DNA of 21,410 nucleotides, taken from NCBI GenBank assembly GCA_009602725.1, contig WELB01000046.1, forward strand, positions 160,952 through 182,361, in the 5' to 3' direction. How positions within the stretch are numbered: the stretch's first letter is position 1; each line of letters starts with the position of its first letter. Source of the stretch: Spirogloea muscicola (Eukaryota; Streptophyta; Zygnematophyceae; Spirogloeales; Spirogloeaceae). The translations under genes and the position numbers were made by a program. The notes beneath the pieces are model-generated. The model made no database searches and was not told where the DNA came from. It was given only the letters and a program-made list of their open reading frames with translations. Of this stretch, positions 10,363-18,600 are shown one piece after another.

Positions 10363-10545
10363 TTGAAACATGCCAGGGCGTCATCCCGGGCCTGGGCCTC
10401 GCCGTTATCGTTTGATGAGCCACCCCCTGGCCCCGCGTGAACACCCGCCGGCGAACGCGACAACATCGCGGCCAAGGGGTGGCTCATCCAACGCTACGGC
10501 CAGGCCCGGGCCCGGGAGGACGCCTACGCCCTGGTATGGTTCAAG
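10363..10545. repeat. Inverted (fold-back) repeat, degenerate copy
   Basis: The left arm starts near 10363 (TTGAAACATGCCAGGGCGT) and pairs with the right arm ending near 10545 (CCCTGGTATGGTTCAAG). Inner blocks GATGAGCCACCCC and GGGGTGGCTCATC also pair. The two sides carry mismatches and small indels. It is a partial relative of the longer and better-paired fold-back at 11626-11924. Confidence 0.75.
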
Positions 10546-10560
10546 GGGACGGGACACTAA

Positions 10561-10707
10561 AACGGCGACAAGTGGGGGCTGGAGCTGGAGGAGCCAAAGC
10601 AGCACCGCGAGCTCGCCGAGGCCTGGACGCCCGAGGGGCAAAGGCGGCCCCAGCATTTGGCGGACGCGGCCAAGACGACCCGGGTGGGGCTCGGCCGGGC
10701 GAGCGGC
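10561..10707. repeat. 147-bp direct repeat, copy A
   Basis: By eye this differs from 11870-12016 at only two positions: A versus T in GAGCCAAAGC, and G versus C in CTCGGCC. One frame reads as natural protein (G-D-K-W-G-L-E-L-E-E, then H-R-E-L-A-E-A-W-T-P). In this copy a TAA lies just upstream in that frame, so it is not an intact gene. The function of the encoded peptide is not recognised. Confidence 0.9.
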
Positions 10708-10765
10708 TCCGAGAGCTGGGGCCCGAGGAAGCTCCTCATATGTTGCAAGGAGCTGAGACTCCTGA

Positions 10766-10900
10766 GGGGTGATGACCCGTGGTCCGAGTGGCGATGACCC
10801 CTGGTCCGAGGGGCGTGGACCCTTGGCGGCGGCCGTACGCGACGAACGAGGGGCGATGACCCCTGAGGGCGAGAGCGGCCCCGAGGAGCTGGGGCTCCTG
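10766..10900. repeat. GC-rich short repeat array (GGGGCGATGACCCCTGG unit)
   Basis: Imperfect copies of a GATGACCC(C/G)(T/G)GG unit recur, joined by GTCCGAG. A GGCGGCGGCCGT segment and a CGAGAGCGGCCCCGAGGAG segment are interspersed. The same succession is found at 12379-12500, so the block has been duplicated. The unit is partly self-complementary (GGGGCGATGACCCC). No open frame of interest crosses it. Confidence 0.8.
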
Positions 10901-10966
10901 AGCTAAGCTGAGCTGAGCTGGGGCTCTAGCTCTGGCCAGGGGACCCACTTCCAGGAGCCTAGCATC

Positions 10967-11108
10967 TCTGATCTGCGGCTGCTTAGCAGAGGTTACTGAG
11001 TGATTCGTAGCTGCTTAGTTTCTTTTTGTGCTTGTCTTTCTTCGTGCTTCGCCTGCCCCCCTTCTTGTACTCTGCTCATTCTTTTTTTTGGGCTGGCTGT
11101 TCCAGCCC
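10967..11108 (+). repeat. Retroelement 3'-end module: coding end plus stem-loop
   Basis: Positions 10967-10999 read S-D-L-R-L-L-S-R-G-Y-stop. After a pyrimidine-rich spacer with an eight-T run, the stem-loop GGGCTGGCTGTTCCAGCCC occupies 11090-11108. AATGGGCGAGCC follows at about 11117-11128. The spacer, stem-loop and following motif recur at about 12304-12369. The upstream coding part of this copy is missing, so it is a fragment. Confidence 0.75.
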
Positions 11109-11184
11109 ATATCCTCAATGGGCGAGCCCTTTCTTCTGAGGCGGCTGCCAGAGCACGTCCTGCTCGCGTGTGGACGGCGTGGGC

Positions 11185-11300
11185 AAGGGATCGTTGAAAC
11201 GATACCGCCAGGCGCATGCGGAAGACCTGGGCTAACGAACCGGCGGCGTTTGAAGCCGGGCAGCGCCCCTGGCAGACCCGGCCGCCGGTCAATGGCCTGA
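11185..11300 (-). pseudogene. Inverted fragment of the retroelement C-terminal coding region
   Basis: On the minus strand this encodes A-Q-V-F-R-M-R-L-A-V-S-F-Q-R-S-L-A-H and then R-A-G-R-A-L-A-A-A-S. This is clearly related to the tail of the plus-strand fragment ending at 10216. It lacks the zinc-knuckle region and the final S-D-L-R-L-L module. Together with the plus-strand module ending at 11108 it makes a head-to-head join of two partial copies. Confidence 0.65.
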
Positions 11301-11471
11301 CGGGCAAGCCGCTGGAGGAGATCCAGCCAGCAGCTGCCGAAAGCCCCGTGAACGTCGATCGCCAGGGCCGCGAATTCGTCACCAACCGGGTGGTAGGAAT
11401 ATTTTCGCTCTTTACCCCGGGCTGCCTCTTTACCCTGTTCGTCTTGGCCCGTTACGTTGTGGAGTTTATTA

Positions 11472-11570
11472 TGTAGCCTTGTTTACTTTGCACTCGACTC
11501 TGCCTGAACAATGTATTGGCTTGAATTGACCTCTCTTCCATTTCATGCGCCCCGCGCGCCTTCTCTCTGT
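11472..11570 (-). repeat. Dispersed repeat, copy 2 (A-R-G-A-H-E-M type)
   Basis: Matches 478-575 along its length, including the core TTTCATGCGCCCCGCGCGCC at about 11540-11560. On the minus strand it reads A-R-G-A-H-E-M-E-E-R-S-I-Q-A-N-T-L-F. It lies just upstream of the large fold-back element. Confidence 0.65.
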
Positions 11571-11625
11571 GGAGAAGACTTGGGGTAAGACCTGGAGGTA
11601 CGGGTCGCGGGCTCGATTCCCCGGC

Positions 11626-11924
11626 CGAGCTCGCGGTGCTGCTTCTCCATCTCCTCCAGCTCTCGCGCCCACTTGTCGCCGTTATAGTGGCACGGCCTCC
11701 CTGTTGAACCATGCCAGGGCGTCCTCGCGGGCCCGGTTCTTGCCGTAGCGACCCCTTGGCCGCGGCGACAGCGGCCAAGGGGCCAAGGGGTGGCTCATCG
11801 ACCGCTACGGCAAGGCCCGGGCCCGCGAGGACGCCCTGGTATGGTTCAAGAGGGAGGACGTGCCACTATAACGGCGACAAGTGGGGGCTGGAGCTGGAGG
11901 AGCCATAGCAGCACCGCGAGCTCG
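11626..11924. repeat. Large fold-back inverted repeat
   Basis: The left arm (about 11626-11750) is close to the reverse complement of the right arm (about 11803-11924). Blocks that pair include CGAGCTCGCGGTGCTGC with its complement at 11908-11924, CACTTGTCGCCGTTATAGTG near 11670-11690 with 11865-11885, and CCAGGGCGTCCTCGCGGGCC near 11713-11735 with 11818-11840. The inner part pairs again (CCCCTTGGCCGC with GCGGCCAAGGGG), leaving a tiny loop. A transcript would form a hairpin of roughly 120-130 bp. The right arm runs into the second copy of the 147-bp direct repeat. Confidence 0.88.
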
Positions 11925-12016
11925 CCGAGGCCTGGACGCCCGAGGGGCAAAGGCGGCCCCAGCATTTGGCGGACGCGGCCAAGACGACCCGGGTGGGGCT
12001 CGCCCGGGCGAGCGGC
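11870..12016. repeat. 147-bp direct repeat, copy B
   Basis: Nearly identical to 10561-10707. Here the frame upstream is open (H-Y-N-G-D-K-W) where copy A has a stop, but a TAG interrupts at G-A-G-C-C-A-T-A-G where copy A has AAG. Each copy therefore carries a different break. Confidence 0.9.
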
Positions 12017-12069
12017 CCCGAGGAGCTGGGGCCGAAGGGCCTCCTCCCATGCTTCGAAGAGCTGAGGCT

Positions 12070-12241
12070 TCTGAAGAAGGCTCGCCCATAAAGAAAGAGG
12101 GGCTGGCAAAGCCAGCCCAAAAAGAACGGACAATGTCCAAAGCCGAAGAATGAGAAGCCGAGGAAGGACTCCTCTACTCTACCAATCACGACAACATACT
12201 AGGGAAGCTCAGTACCCGCGAGTGAGCAACATCAGGTCCGA
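12070..12241 (-). repeat. Retroelement 3'-end module, minus orientation
   Basis: On the minus strand 12241-12209 reads S-D-L-M-L-L-T-R-G-Y-stop. Ninety nucleotides further on is a perfect stem-loop, GGGCTGGCTTTGCCAGCCC (12118-12100). It is preceded by the small palindrome GGACATTGTCC and followed by ATGGGCGAGCC. The same arrangement occurs at 21182-21363, and its stem-loop part recurs at 15338-15420. Confidence 0.8.
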
Positions 12242-12303
12242 GTAGCTCGAGGCAGGGAAGGAGGCACTCCGCCTCTGAAGGGCGATGGCCCCCTTCTTCT
12301 TGG

Positions 12304-12369
12304 GCTTCTTGTACTCTGCTCATTCTTTTTTGGGCTGGCTGTTCCAGCCCCTATCCTCAATGGGCGAGC
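12304..12369 (+). repeat. Stem-loop with flanking 3'-end sequence
   Basis: This is a direct repeat of about 11061-11125. It carries TGTACTCTGCTCATTC, a T run, GGGCTGGCTGTTCCAGCCC at 12332-12350, then CTATCCTCAATGGGCGAGC. No coding end of the S-D-L-R-L-L type lies in front of it, so it is a 5'-truncated copy. Confidence 0.8.
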
Positions 12370-12378
12370 TCTTCCTCG

Positions 12379-12500
12379 ATGACCCGTGGTCTGAGTGGTG
12401 ATGACCCCTGGCGGCGGCCGTTTGCGGTGAACGAGGGGCGATGACCCCAGGGGCGAGAGCGGCCCCGAGGAGCTGGGGCTCCTGAGGGGCGACAACCCCT
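12379..12500. repeat. GC-rich short repeat array, second copy
   Basis: Parallel to 10766-10900, with GATGACCCGTGGTCTGAGTGG, GATGACCCCTGGCGGCGGCCG, CGAGGGGCGATGACCCCAGG and GCGAGAGCGGCCCCGAGGAG in the same order. The block appears to have been copied together with the stem-loop just upstream. Confidence 0.8.
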
Positions 12501-12552
12501 GGCGACGTGGAGGCCGGAGACGCGAAAAAGAAGGGCTCGCCCACTGAGGATA

Positions 12553-12781
12553 GGGGCTGCTTTGCCAGCCCCTCTTCTCTATGGGCGAGCCCTTTCTTCT
12601 TTAAAAAAGCCCTTGTTCAAGTTTTTGAACAGAAGACGAGAAGGAGAAGGAATGCGTGTATATTAAGAGATGGGGAGGCCATGTGTGGCCAAGTACGAAG
12701 GCAAGCACATTGGACAAATGTACGTCACCTGCTGCTAAGCTGACCCGCTCAGTAACCACGAGTCAGCACATAGACGTCGCT
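12553..12781 (-). repeat. Retroelement 3'-end module, minus orientation, with widened spacing
   Basis: On the minus strand 12781-12749 reads S-D-V-Y-V-L-T-R-G-Y-stop. A stem-loop, GGGGCTGGCAAAGCAGCCCC (12572-12553), follows after 176 nt, about double the usual spacing. The extra length holds a GTGGCCAAGTACGAAGGC block that also occurs near 3375-3392, so an insertion in the spacer is likely. Confidence 0.6.
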
Positions 12782-12829
12782 AGCTGACGCTCGAATACCG
12801 GACGGCAATTGAAGGAGAAGGGGCCAGGG

Positions 12830-13030
12830 AAAGAAGGACGACACGACGGAGGCCGGAGACGCGGCGGAGGCCGGAGACGGGGAGAGACGCGACGGAGGCC
12901 AGAGATGCGACAGAGAAAGCGCGCCAGTTGAGGATAGGGGCTGGAAAAGCCAGCCCATAAAAGGCAACAAAGTACGAGAAGGGGGCCAGGGGAAGCGCGA
13001 CAGAGGCCGGAGACGCGGAGGCCACAGACT
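12830..13030. repeat. Short tandem repeat GAGGCCGGAGACGCG with embedded stem-loop
   Basis: Several imperfect units of GACGGAGGCCGGAGACGCG run from about 12838 to 12900 and again from 13000 to 13025. Between them, at 12938-12956, lies the stem-loop GGGCTGGAAAAGCCAGCCC. The minus-strand frame across this block (12749-13075) is low-complexity repeat translation ending in the S-D-V-Y-V-L-T-R-G-Y module. Confidence 0.75.
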
Positions 13031-13186
13031 CCCGGCGAAAGGGGAAGTGGTGTAACGGGGAGGGCTAACCGACAATCAGTAGATAGCGGTTAGCGGATGA
13101 TGTAATAGTGGATTGACCATAAATGCCGGGAACCCTGCGGGTGGTATCCTGTCCTAGACCTCTTGCCCGTTACAGTACATTCCTTA

Positions 13187-14620
13187 GGGCTGGCCTATCA
13201 CAGCCATTGCCGTGAATTGGAAGAGCTATTCTCTTGCTCTTCAAGGCAACGGCTTTAGCGCTTTTCTGGCCCCTTCGACACATTGTTCATTTTGGGCTGG
13301 CCTCTCACAGCCATTGCGTTACCTTGAAAGCGCTCTTCCGGTCATCCGCATCACCCCCTGCCGGCGGGTGTGAAAGTCAAGGTAGCTCTCCCGATGGGAG
13401 CAAGGGCTGTGAAACCGGTGGATGTGAGGGCTGCCTTTCCCTTGCAGCTGCTTACCAGGGGTTACCAAGTGACTATCCTTCGTGGTACATACTCACATAT
13501 TTCAGCCATTCCTAATCTTGTACATTCCTTGGGGCTAGGAAAGGCCAGCCCAAAAAGAATGAACAAAGTTCGAAGGGTCCAGGAGAAGAGCTAAAACTAG
13601 CACATATGGAACCAAGCAGCTACGAAACACTCAGTAACCCCTGCCTATTGGCCTTCGATTGTTTCAAAGTACACGATATCCTTCCTGTTAAGCAGCCACA
13701 GGTCAGAGAAACTGGGCTCCTGGTATCGAGTCCCCTGGCCTGGGCCAGAGGCAGCAGTTAAGGCACGACCGGCACGCAGATGCAACGCTCGAGCCATAGA
13801 CCTCTGCAGCGAGACGGACAGGCGCATGCGGTACACCTGCGTGAGCGCAGGTGGGCTGGCCTCTCACAGCGATTGATTGCCTTACATTGGAATAGCCGCT
13901 TCTTCTTCTCCAGCACTTCCCGGCCCTTTCGACTGCTGCCTCCGTAGTCTGCCTGAGCGACGCTTTTCCGCCCTCTAGATTTCCCATCTGCATTTGCTCT
14001 ATAGAGGTGATTTAGAGCGTCCACTCGCAGAAGTCACAGGTAGTAGTAGTTCGTGCTTTTGCACCTTCCGGCCTTTCAGACCTTCTGCATTCCTTTGGGC
14101 TGACCTTACACAGCCTTTGTCTTACATTGGACGAGCTATTTCTTCGTCAGACCTTGTCCATCTCATTCTGGCTGGCTTTTCACAGCCCTGGCCCTTTTTA
14201 GAAGAGCCACTTGTCCTTTTTCATTTGCTTTGGGGCTTTCATTCCCTTCGCATTCCGAAGAATGGTGTGGCATCTTGCATGGACTACAGGTGCTCAACGG
14301 ATAGAAACAGCTCCTCCAAAGACTGTGATGGCTGTGAGAGGCGAGCCTAAAAGAAATGAATAAGGTCTAAAAGGGCCGGAAGGCGCAAAAGATGCGAAAG
14401 TACTCTCCTGAGGTCTTCGAATGGAAATTCATTTTGGCGCTTTCCGACCTTGTCCATTCTATTCGAACTGGCGTCTGACAGCCCTCGCCTATATGAAAGA
14501 GCTGCATCTCTCGGAACATTATTCTTTTGGGCGGCTTTCACAGCCGGCCCTTTCGGACCTTGTTCCTTTGGGCTGGCCTTCCACAGGCATCGCCCTACTT
14601 TGAAAGAGCTGTTCTTTCAC
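13187..14620. repeat. Cluster of degenerate stem-loop repeats
   Basis: At least nine copies of a GGGCTGGCC-(5-7 nt)-CAGCC(C) stem-loop lie at about 13187, 13294, 13531 (minus), 13853, 14097, 14170, 14328 (minus), 14466 and 14570. Many are embedded in a longer unit. T-T-C-C-G-G-C-C-C-T-T-T and ACCTTGTTCATTC precede the stem-loop, and CATTGCCTTACATTGGAAGAGCT or a variant follows it. Spacing is irregular (40-320 bp), so this is a cluster and not a strict tandem array. No gene is visible here apart from the small coding fragment at 13645-13836. Confidence 0.8.
13645..13836 (-). pseudogene. Fragment of the retroelement C-terminal coding region
   Basis: The minus strand reads Y-R-M-R-L-S-V-S-L-Q-R-S-M-A-R-A-L-H-L-R-A-G-R, very close to the tail of the fragment ending at 10216. 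It ends with a degraded S-F-S-D-L-W-L-L-N-R and runs past the usual stop into extra residues. In element orientation a degenerate stem-loop (13853-13871) lies directly upstream of it. It is too short to encode anything active. Confidence 0.75.
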
Positions 14621-14799
14621 AATGCTCGCCTCTTGGTCAATGAGCTGATAGACTGATCGGCAAGGCAGGACTGCCCCTTCACTTCTGCAAGTTGTTTTTC
14701 TACATTGTTCTTCTACATTTCTTCTTTCTTACCCTACAGTCTGCCAGCTAGGCTTGGCCTCCCTTTGATTGTATGTGCACTGCATTCTCCACAACACCG

Positions 14800-15130
14800 C
14801 ATTGGCTGTGAGTGGCCAGCCCAAACGGAATGAACAAGTACACCAGAGAAGAGTGAGCTCTTCCAAAGGGGGCAGGGGCTGTGAAAAGCCAGCCCAGAAA
14901 GAATGAACAATGTTTGAAGGGCCGAAAGGCGCCAAAAGCACAGCTATGCAAGAGACTACAGCGAATGGGAGCTTAGTAACCCCGAGTCAGCAGCCGCAAG
15001 TTGGAGTAAGGTGCAGCTAGGGAAGAGGCATCCCGACGAGACCCAGAAGTAGCGGCCTTGCCTGCAAGTGCACTGCGTGATCCTGGATCATTGGAAGGAG
15101 ATGGATAGTCGGATACGGAAGACCTGGGCA
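14800..15130 (-). repeat. Retroelement 3'-end module with broken coding end, minus orientation
   Basis: On the minus strand Q-V-F-R-I-R-L-S-I-S-F-Q begins near 15130. After a frameshift the sequence continues to S-N-L-R-L-L-T-R-G-Y-stop (15005-14973). A stem-loop follows after 77 nt (14895-14875, GGGCTGGCTTTTCACAGCCCC), and a second degenerate one sits near 14825-14805. Each junction matches the layout of the other modules. Confidence 0.7.
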
Positions 15131-15159
15131 AGCAAGCCGAAAGAGAGTCGCTCTCTCGA

Positions 15160-15440
15160 AGGGGGCGAGGGCTGTGAATAGCCAGCCCGAAAGCTTTTGA
15201 CAAGGTCCAAAGAGGAAAGGGGCCGGAAGGGCCAGAAGGTGCAAGTTCCACGAGTTTCTAACCTCCATGACTCCTGCGAATAGACAAGCAATAACCTCTA
15301 TTCAGCAAGCGCAGATCAAATTACTGATGGGCGTGTAAAAGAAAGTGCTCGCCCATACAGAAGAGGGGCTGGCAAAGCCAGCCCAAAAAAAATGGACAAT
15401 GTCCAAAGCCAAAGAGCGAGGGCACGGACAGATTCCTTGA
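15160..15440 (-). repeat. Two further stem-loops flanking a degenerate coding end
   Basis: A perfect stem-loop (GGGCTGGCAAAGCCAGCCC on the plus strand, 15366-15384) sits with GGACAATGTCC and GCTCGCCCAT flanks. On the minus strand a degraded D-L-R-L-L-N-R-G-Y lies at 15321-15292, and a second stem-loop follows 103 nt later at 15188-15169. This is the last repeat before the CesA gene. Confidence 0.7.
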
Positions 15441-15571
15441 ATTAAAATTAAACAATGTGGAGACTTGCAAATTCGCCACGTGTAAGCCCGCCTCCTGCTT
15501 TCCATTTCCTTGTTCTGAAGCCGCCGATCAGCGCCATACATTGGAGCGCCACTGCGGATGCTGGCAGTGCC

Positions 15572-15620
15572 TGCGGCGGCGGCGACGGCGGCGGCGGCGG
15601 CGGCGCGGCGGCGCGCCATC
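15572..15620. repeat. (GGC)n trinucleotide repeat in the presumed CesA 5' untranslated region
   Basis: About fifteen GGC-type triplets, interrupted by GAC and GCG, end some 40 nt before the CesA ATG at 15657. They can form GC-rich secondary structure in the leader. The A/T-rich stretch AATTAAAATTAAAC near 15440 is the only TATA-like element I see upstream. It is a weak candidate. Confidence 0.7.
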
Positions 15621-15656
15621 TTGCGCTGATCGGCTTCTGTCGCGCGCGGGGCTGCC

Positions 15657-18600
15657 ATGGACTGGGTCGGGCCCGAGGCCAACGGCGCCGAGGCGGATGC
15701 AGCGGCCGCCTCCAGCATGCAGCTGGTGCCTGCTAGTGGTGGCAGCCTGCAGTCAGCGTCTGCTCGTAGCCGACAGCGCTCCCGCTGCAGCAGCCCCCTA
15801 TTTGGCACCATGGCTCACGGTGGCAGCCAGCTCAGATCAGTCAACGGCCACAATCGAGCATCTTTGGTTAGTGCAACGTGCAGAGCATCACTATCTACTC
15901 TATGCAAGAGTCTGGCATCATCGAAGGCTGCATGCCGCTTGTGCAAGACTGCGACGTCCCCACGCGATGCGATTCCTGCTGATAATCAATTGACTGACTC
16001 AGAATAGTCTGCAATGTAACATCAATGCCACACCGTTGACAGTAATCTGCAACAATATCGGTATGTCCAATTTCTGCGGTGCAGGGCACCTTCACCCTCA
16101 AGCAGAGTGCAGTCTGCCGTATGTGTGGAGACGAACTCGCCGCAGAGGATGACCAGGACGACTTTTCGCCATGCGACTGTACATTTCAGATGTGCACGGT
16201 CTGCTTGGAGCACGTGAGATCCTATGAGAAGAATCGCTGCCCTGGCTGTAACAGTGATTTGCGCACCAAAGAGCAATGTGAGTGCCGCAAGTCTTCCTCT
16301 CTTGGAAGCACCTACAGCTTGTCCAGTTACAGAGTCTGCACGAAATGCCGGCTGTGTTCTTCGAGAGCCACATGCAATTGACAATCTTCGATGCCCCCTA
16401 CAATGACTGCTCAGGGAGAGCCATGAAGTCCTTCCTCTGCACCGAGGACACACCAACAGCTGTTCCAAATGGGATTGGTATTGCTCCAAGTTTTCCAGAC
16501 ATTGGAGCGAAGGACCAAGACTTACAGCTTGTAAAAGGATCACAAGATCCTGCAGGCGTAGAGGTGCTCAGCTGCTAGCTACTTATGTCTGTCGTGCATT
16601 GTCATAGCTCTGTGCCCATCCTGTGACGCCTTCCACATGATAGACTCGCTCGCTAAGCATATTGCAGGTGATAGCATGCGAGAATAGCTCAAAGCTGCCT
16701 GTAGCAAGCACAGCACACTATGGATTTGGTAGTATAGCATGGCATCATCCGCCATGTAAAGCGAATGCACGGGGCAATCCCAGGTGCCCTACTTTCTCGA
16801 GCATGACAGGCTTCTCATCCACATGCGGCATCTCATTGTAGTGGACGATCATAAGCAAGCCAAGTCTCAGAACGATCTTTGATGGACCATTGAGGAAGTC
16901 CGGTGGTCTGACCACGGCCCTGGTGTGTGGTACTCGCGTCCTTTTTCAGTGCGGATATCAAGCTGAGGGGCCTTTTTCGCAAGAGCTCATATCCAGCAAG
17001 TAAGATTGGGCCCTACAGGTAAGACTTACCAAAATGCCTCATCTTTGTGAGTAAGATCAGCATCTAGAAGTTTGCGCAAAGTCTATAGATATGCTTCTGG
17101 CTCTAAGGAGGACAACAGTTTTATTCTGCTGCAATCATGATGACTTACATCAATCTAGACCAAAGTCACAACAGATTCTCATGGGAAGATGCTTGTCTGA
17201 ATCGTCACCAACGTTTGCAGGATCTTTGTCTTTCTTAGGTTCTGTGCAACTGTAGGCTTCATACAGTATAGAGTGACCCATCCCACATCATCAGGATACT
17301 GGCTCTGGTTTCTATCTGTGACGTGCGAGATATGGTAGCTTTTTCAAACTCTCTTCATGTGATCATGGCAGTTAAAGGATCGACAAAACTTGCACAAAAG
17401 ACATAAGATGAGGGGTCCTAGAGCAGTGCTGCTTGCGATGTTCTTACGGTGGCCTTTATTACATCTTGATCTTTGACTCGGACGCCTGTTGACACATCTG
17501 CATTGTCCTGCTCAATGAGGACGGATCACACGCAGGTTTTTCATCTCTTGGCTTTTGGACACATTCTCCAAGTTGACTCCTGTGTACAGAGAGACTTACA
17601 AGGACCGGCTTTTTGCCATGTATGTACACCAATGTGTACTATTGACTGCGAGGCTTTTTAAGAGTTAAGGTCGTTTAGGATGCATGTATTTTGTGACCGT
17701 TATGCCGAAGTGTAGCAACACTTACATGAGAAGGATATACTAAGGATGTAGAGAAGTCACCTCACAAAATCTCAATGTTACGATCTGACATGACTAACGC
17801 GTAGTAGGCTTGCTCATGACTGTCTGGAGGCAAGATATGACAACGGCCAAAAGGACCTGCCAAAAGTTGATGTCTTTGTCACCACAGCTGATGCTCAGAA
17901 GGAGTCACCATTTGTTACTGCTTGCACAGTCCTTTCTGTCATGTCGGCTGATTATCCGGCAAACAAGTGAGTACCTTTTCTCATTGTTACTCTGCATATC
18001 ACATACCTTTAATGTGTGGCCTCCCCCAGGTCAAACAGTCAGCACAGAGCTTGACATGTGTACTGCATCACCTTGTTGGATGGTCAACTTGCCCGAACCT
18101 TGTCCTGCAGCATCCCCATTCAATTTCATGCGCACCGCGCGCGTTCTCTCTGTCCTGCAGCATTTACGATCTTTGCGGCCATAATTTCTCCATGCCACGT
18201 TGTTGCAGGCTTGCCTGTTACCTTTCAGACGATGGGTCCTCCATGCTCACATTCAATGTCATGGCTGAGGTTGCTGGATTTGCTCGTTTATGGGTACCAT
18301 TTTGCAAAAGCTTTGACATTGAGCCGAGAAACCCCGAAGCATATTTTGCGCACAAGTTCGACTTTCTGAAAGATAAGATACAGTCGGATTTCGTAAGGAG
18401 CCGCCGGAAGGTCAAGGTATGTCTGGCAGACCCCTCCATCCCATGTTAGCAACTTCTTTCCGACAAGCGGTTGCTGTCTGATCCATGAGAAACCCATGGC
18501 TCATTTGTGATGGTAAGCAAAGGTAAATGGCCATTGTGAAGTGCATGTTGTGCAGAAGGAATTTGAGGAATTTAAAGTTCGAGTCAACAGGCTCGTGGCT

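Noticed and set aside
10370-10772. Long arginine/glycine-rich plus-strand open frames
   Set aside because: They are alternative-frame readings of the GC-rich direct repeat and fold-back. The protein-like frame is different and carries stops.
11584-11640. GGGCTCGATTCCCCGGCC resembles a tRNA T-arm / B box
   Set aside because: No A box, acceptor stem or anticodon arm can be placed upstream, and the segment lies next to a GC-rich palindrome. It is probably a chance match, although a tRNA-derived SINE remnant is not excluded.
13187-14620. CRISPR array or tRNA-like cluster suggested by regular short palindromes
   Set aside because: Spacing is irregular (40-320 bp), units are in both orientations, spacers are themselves repetitive and the genome is clearly eukaryotic.
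15302-15811. 169-codon minus-strand open frame overlapping the CesA start
   Set aside because: It is antisense to the CesA exon 1 and to the GGC repeat, giving poly-alanine, and its other end is repeat DNA.
16079-16381. Stand-alone CNOT4-like RING gene
   Set aside because: The exon joins in phase to an upstream exon with the CesA-like H-N-R-A-S-L motif, is followed by a strong donor, and the next recognisable exons on the strand are CesA TM1-TM2.
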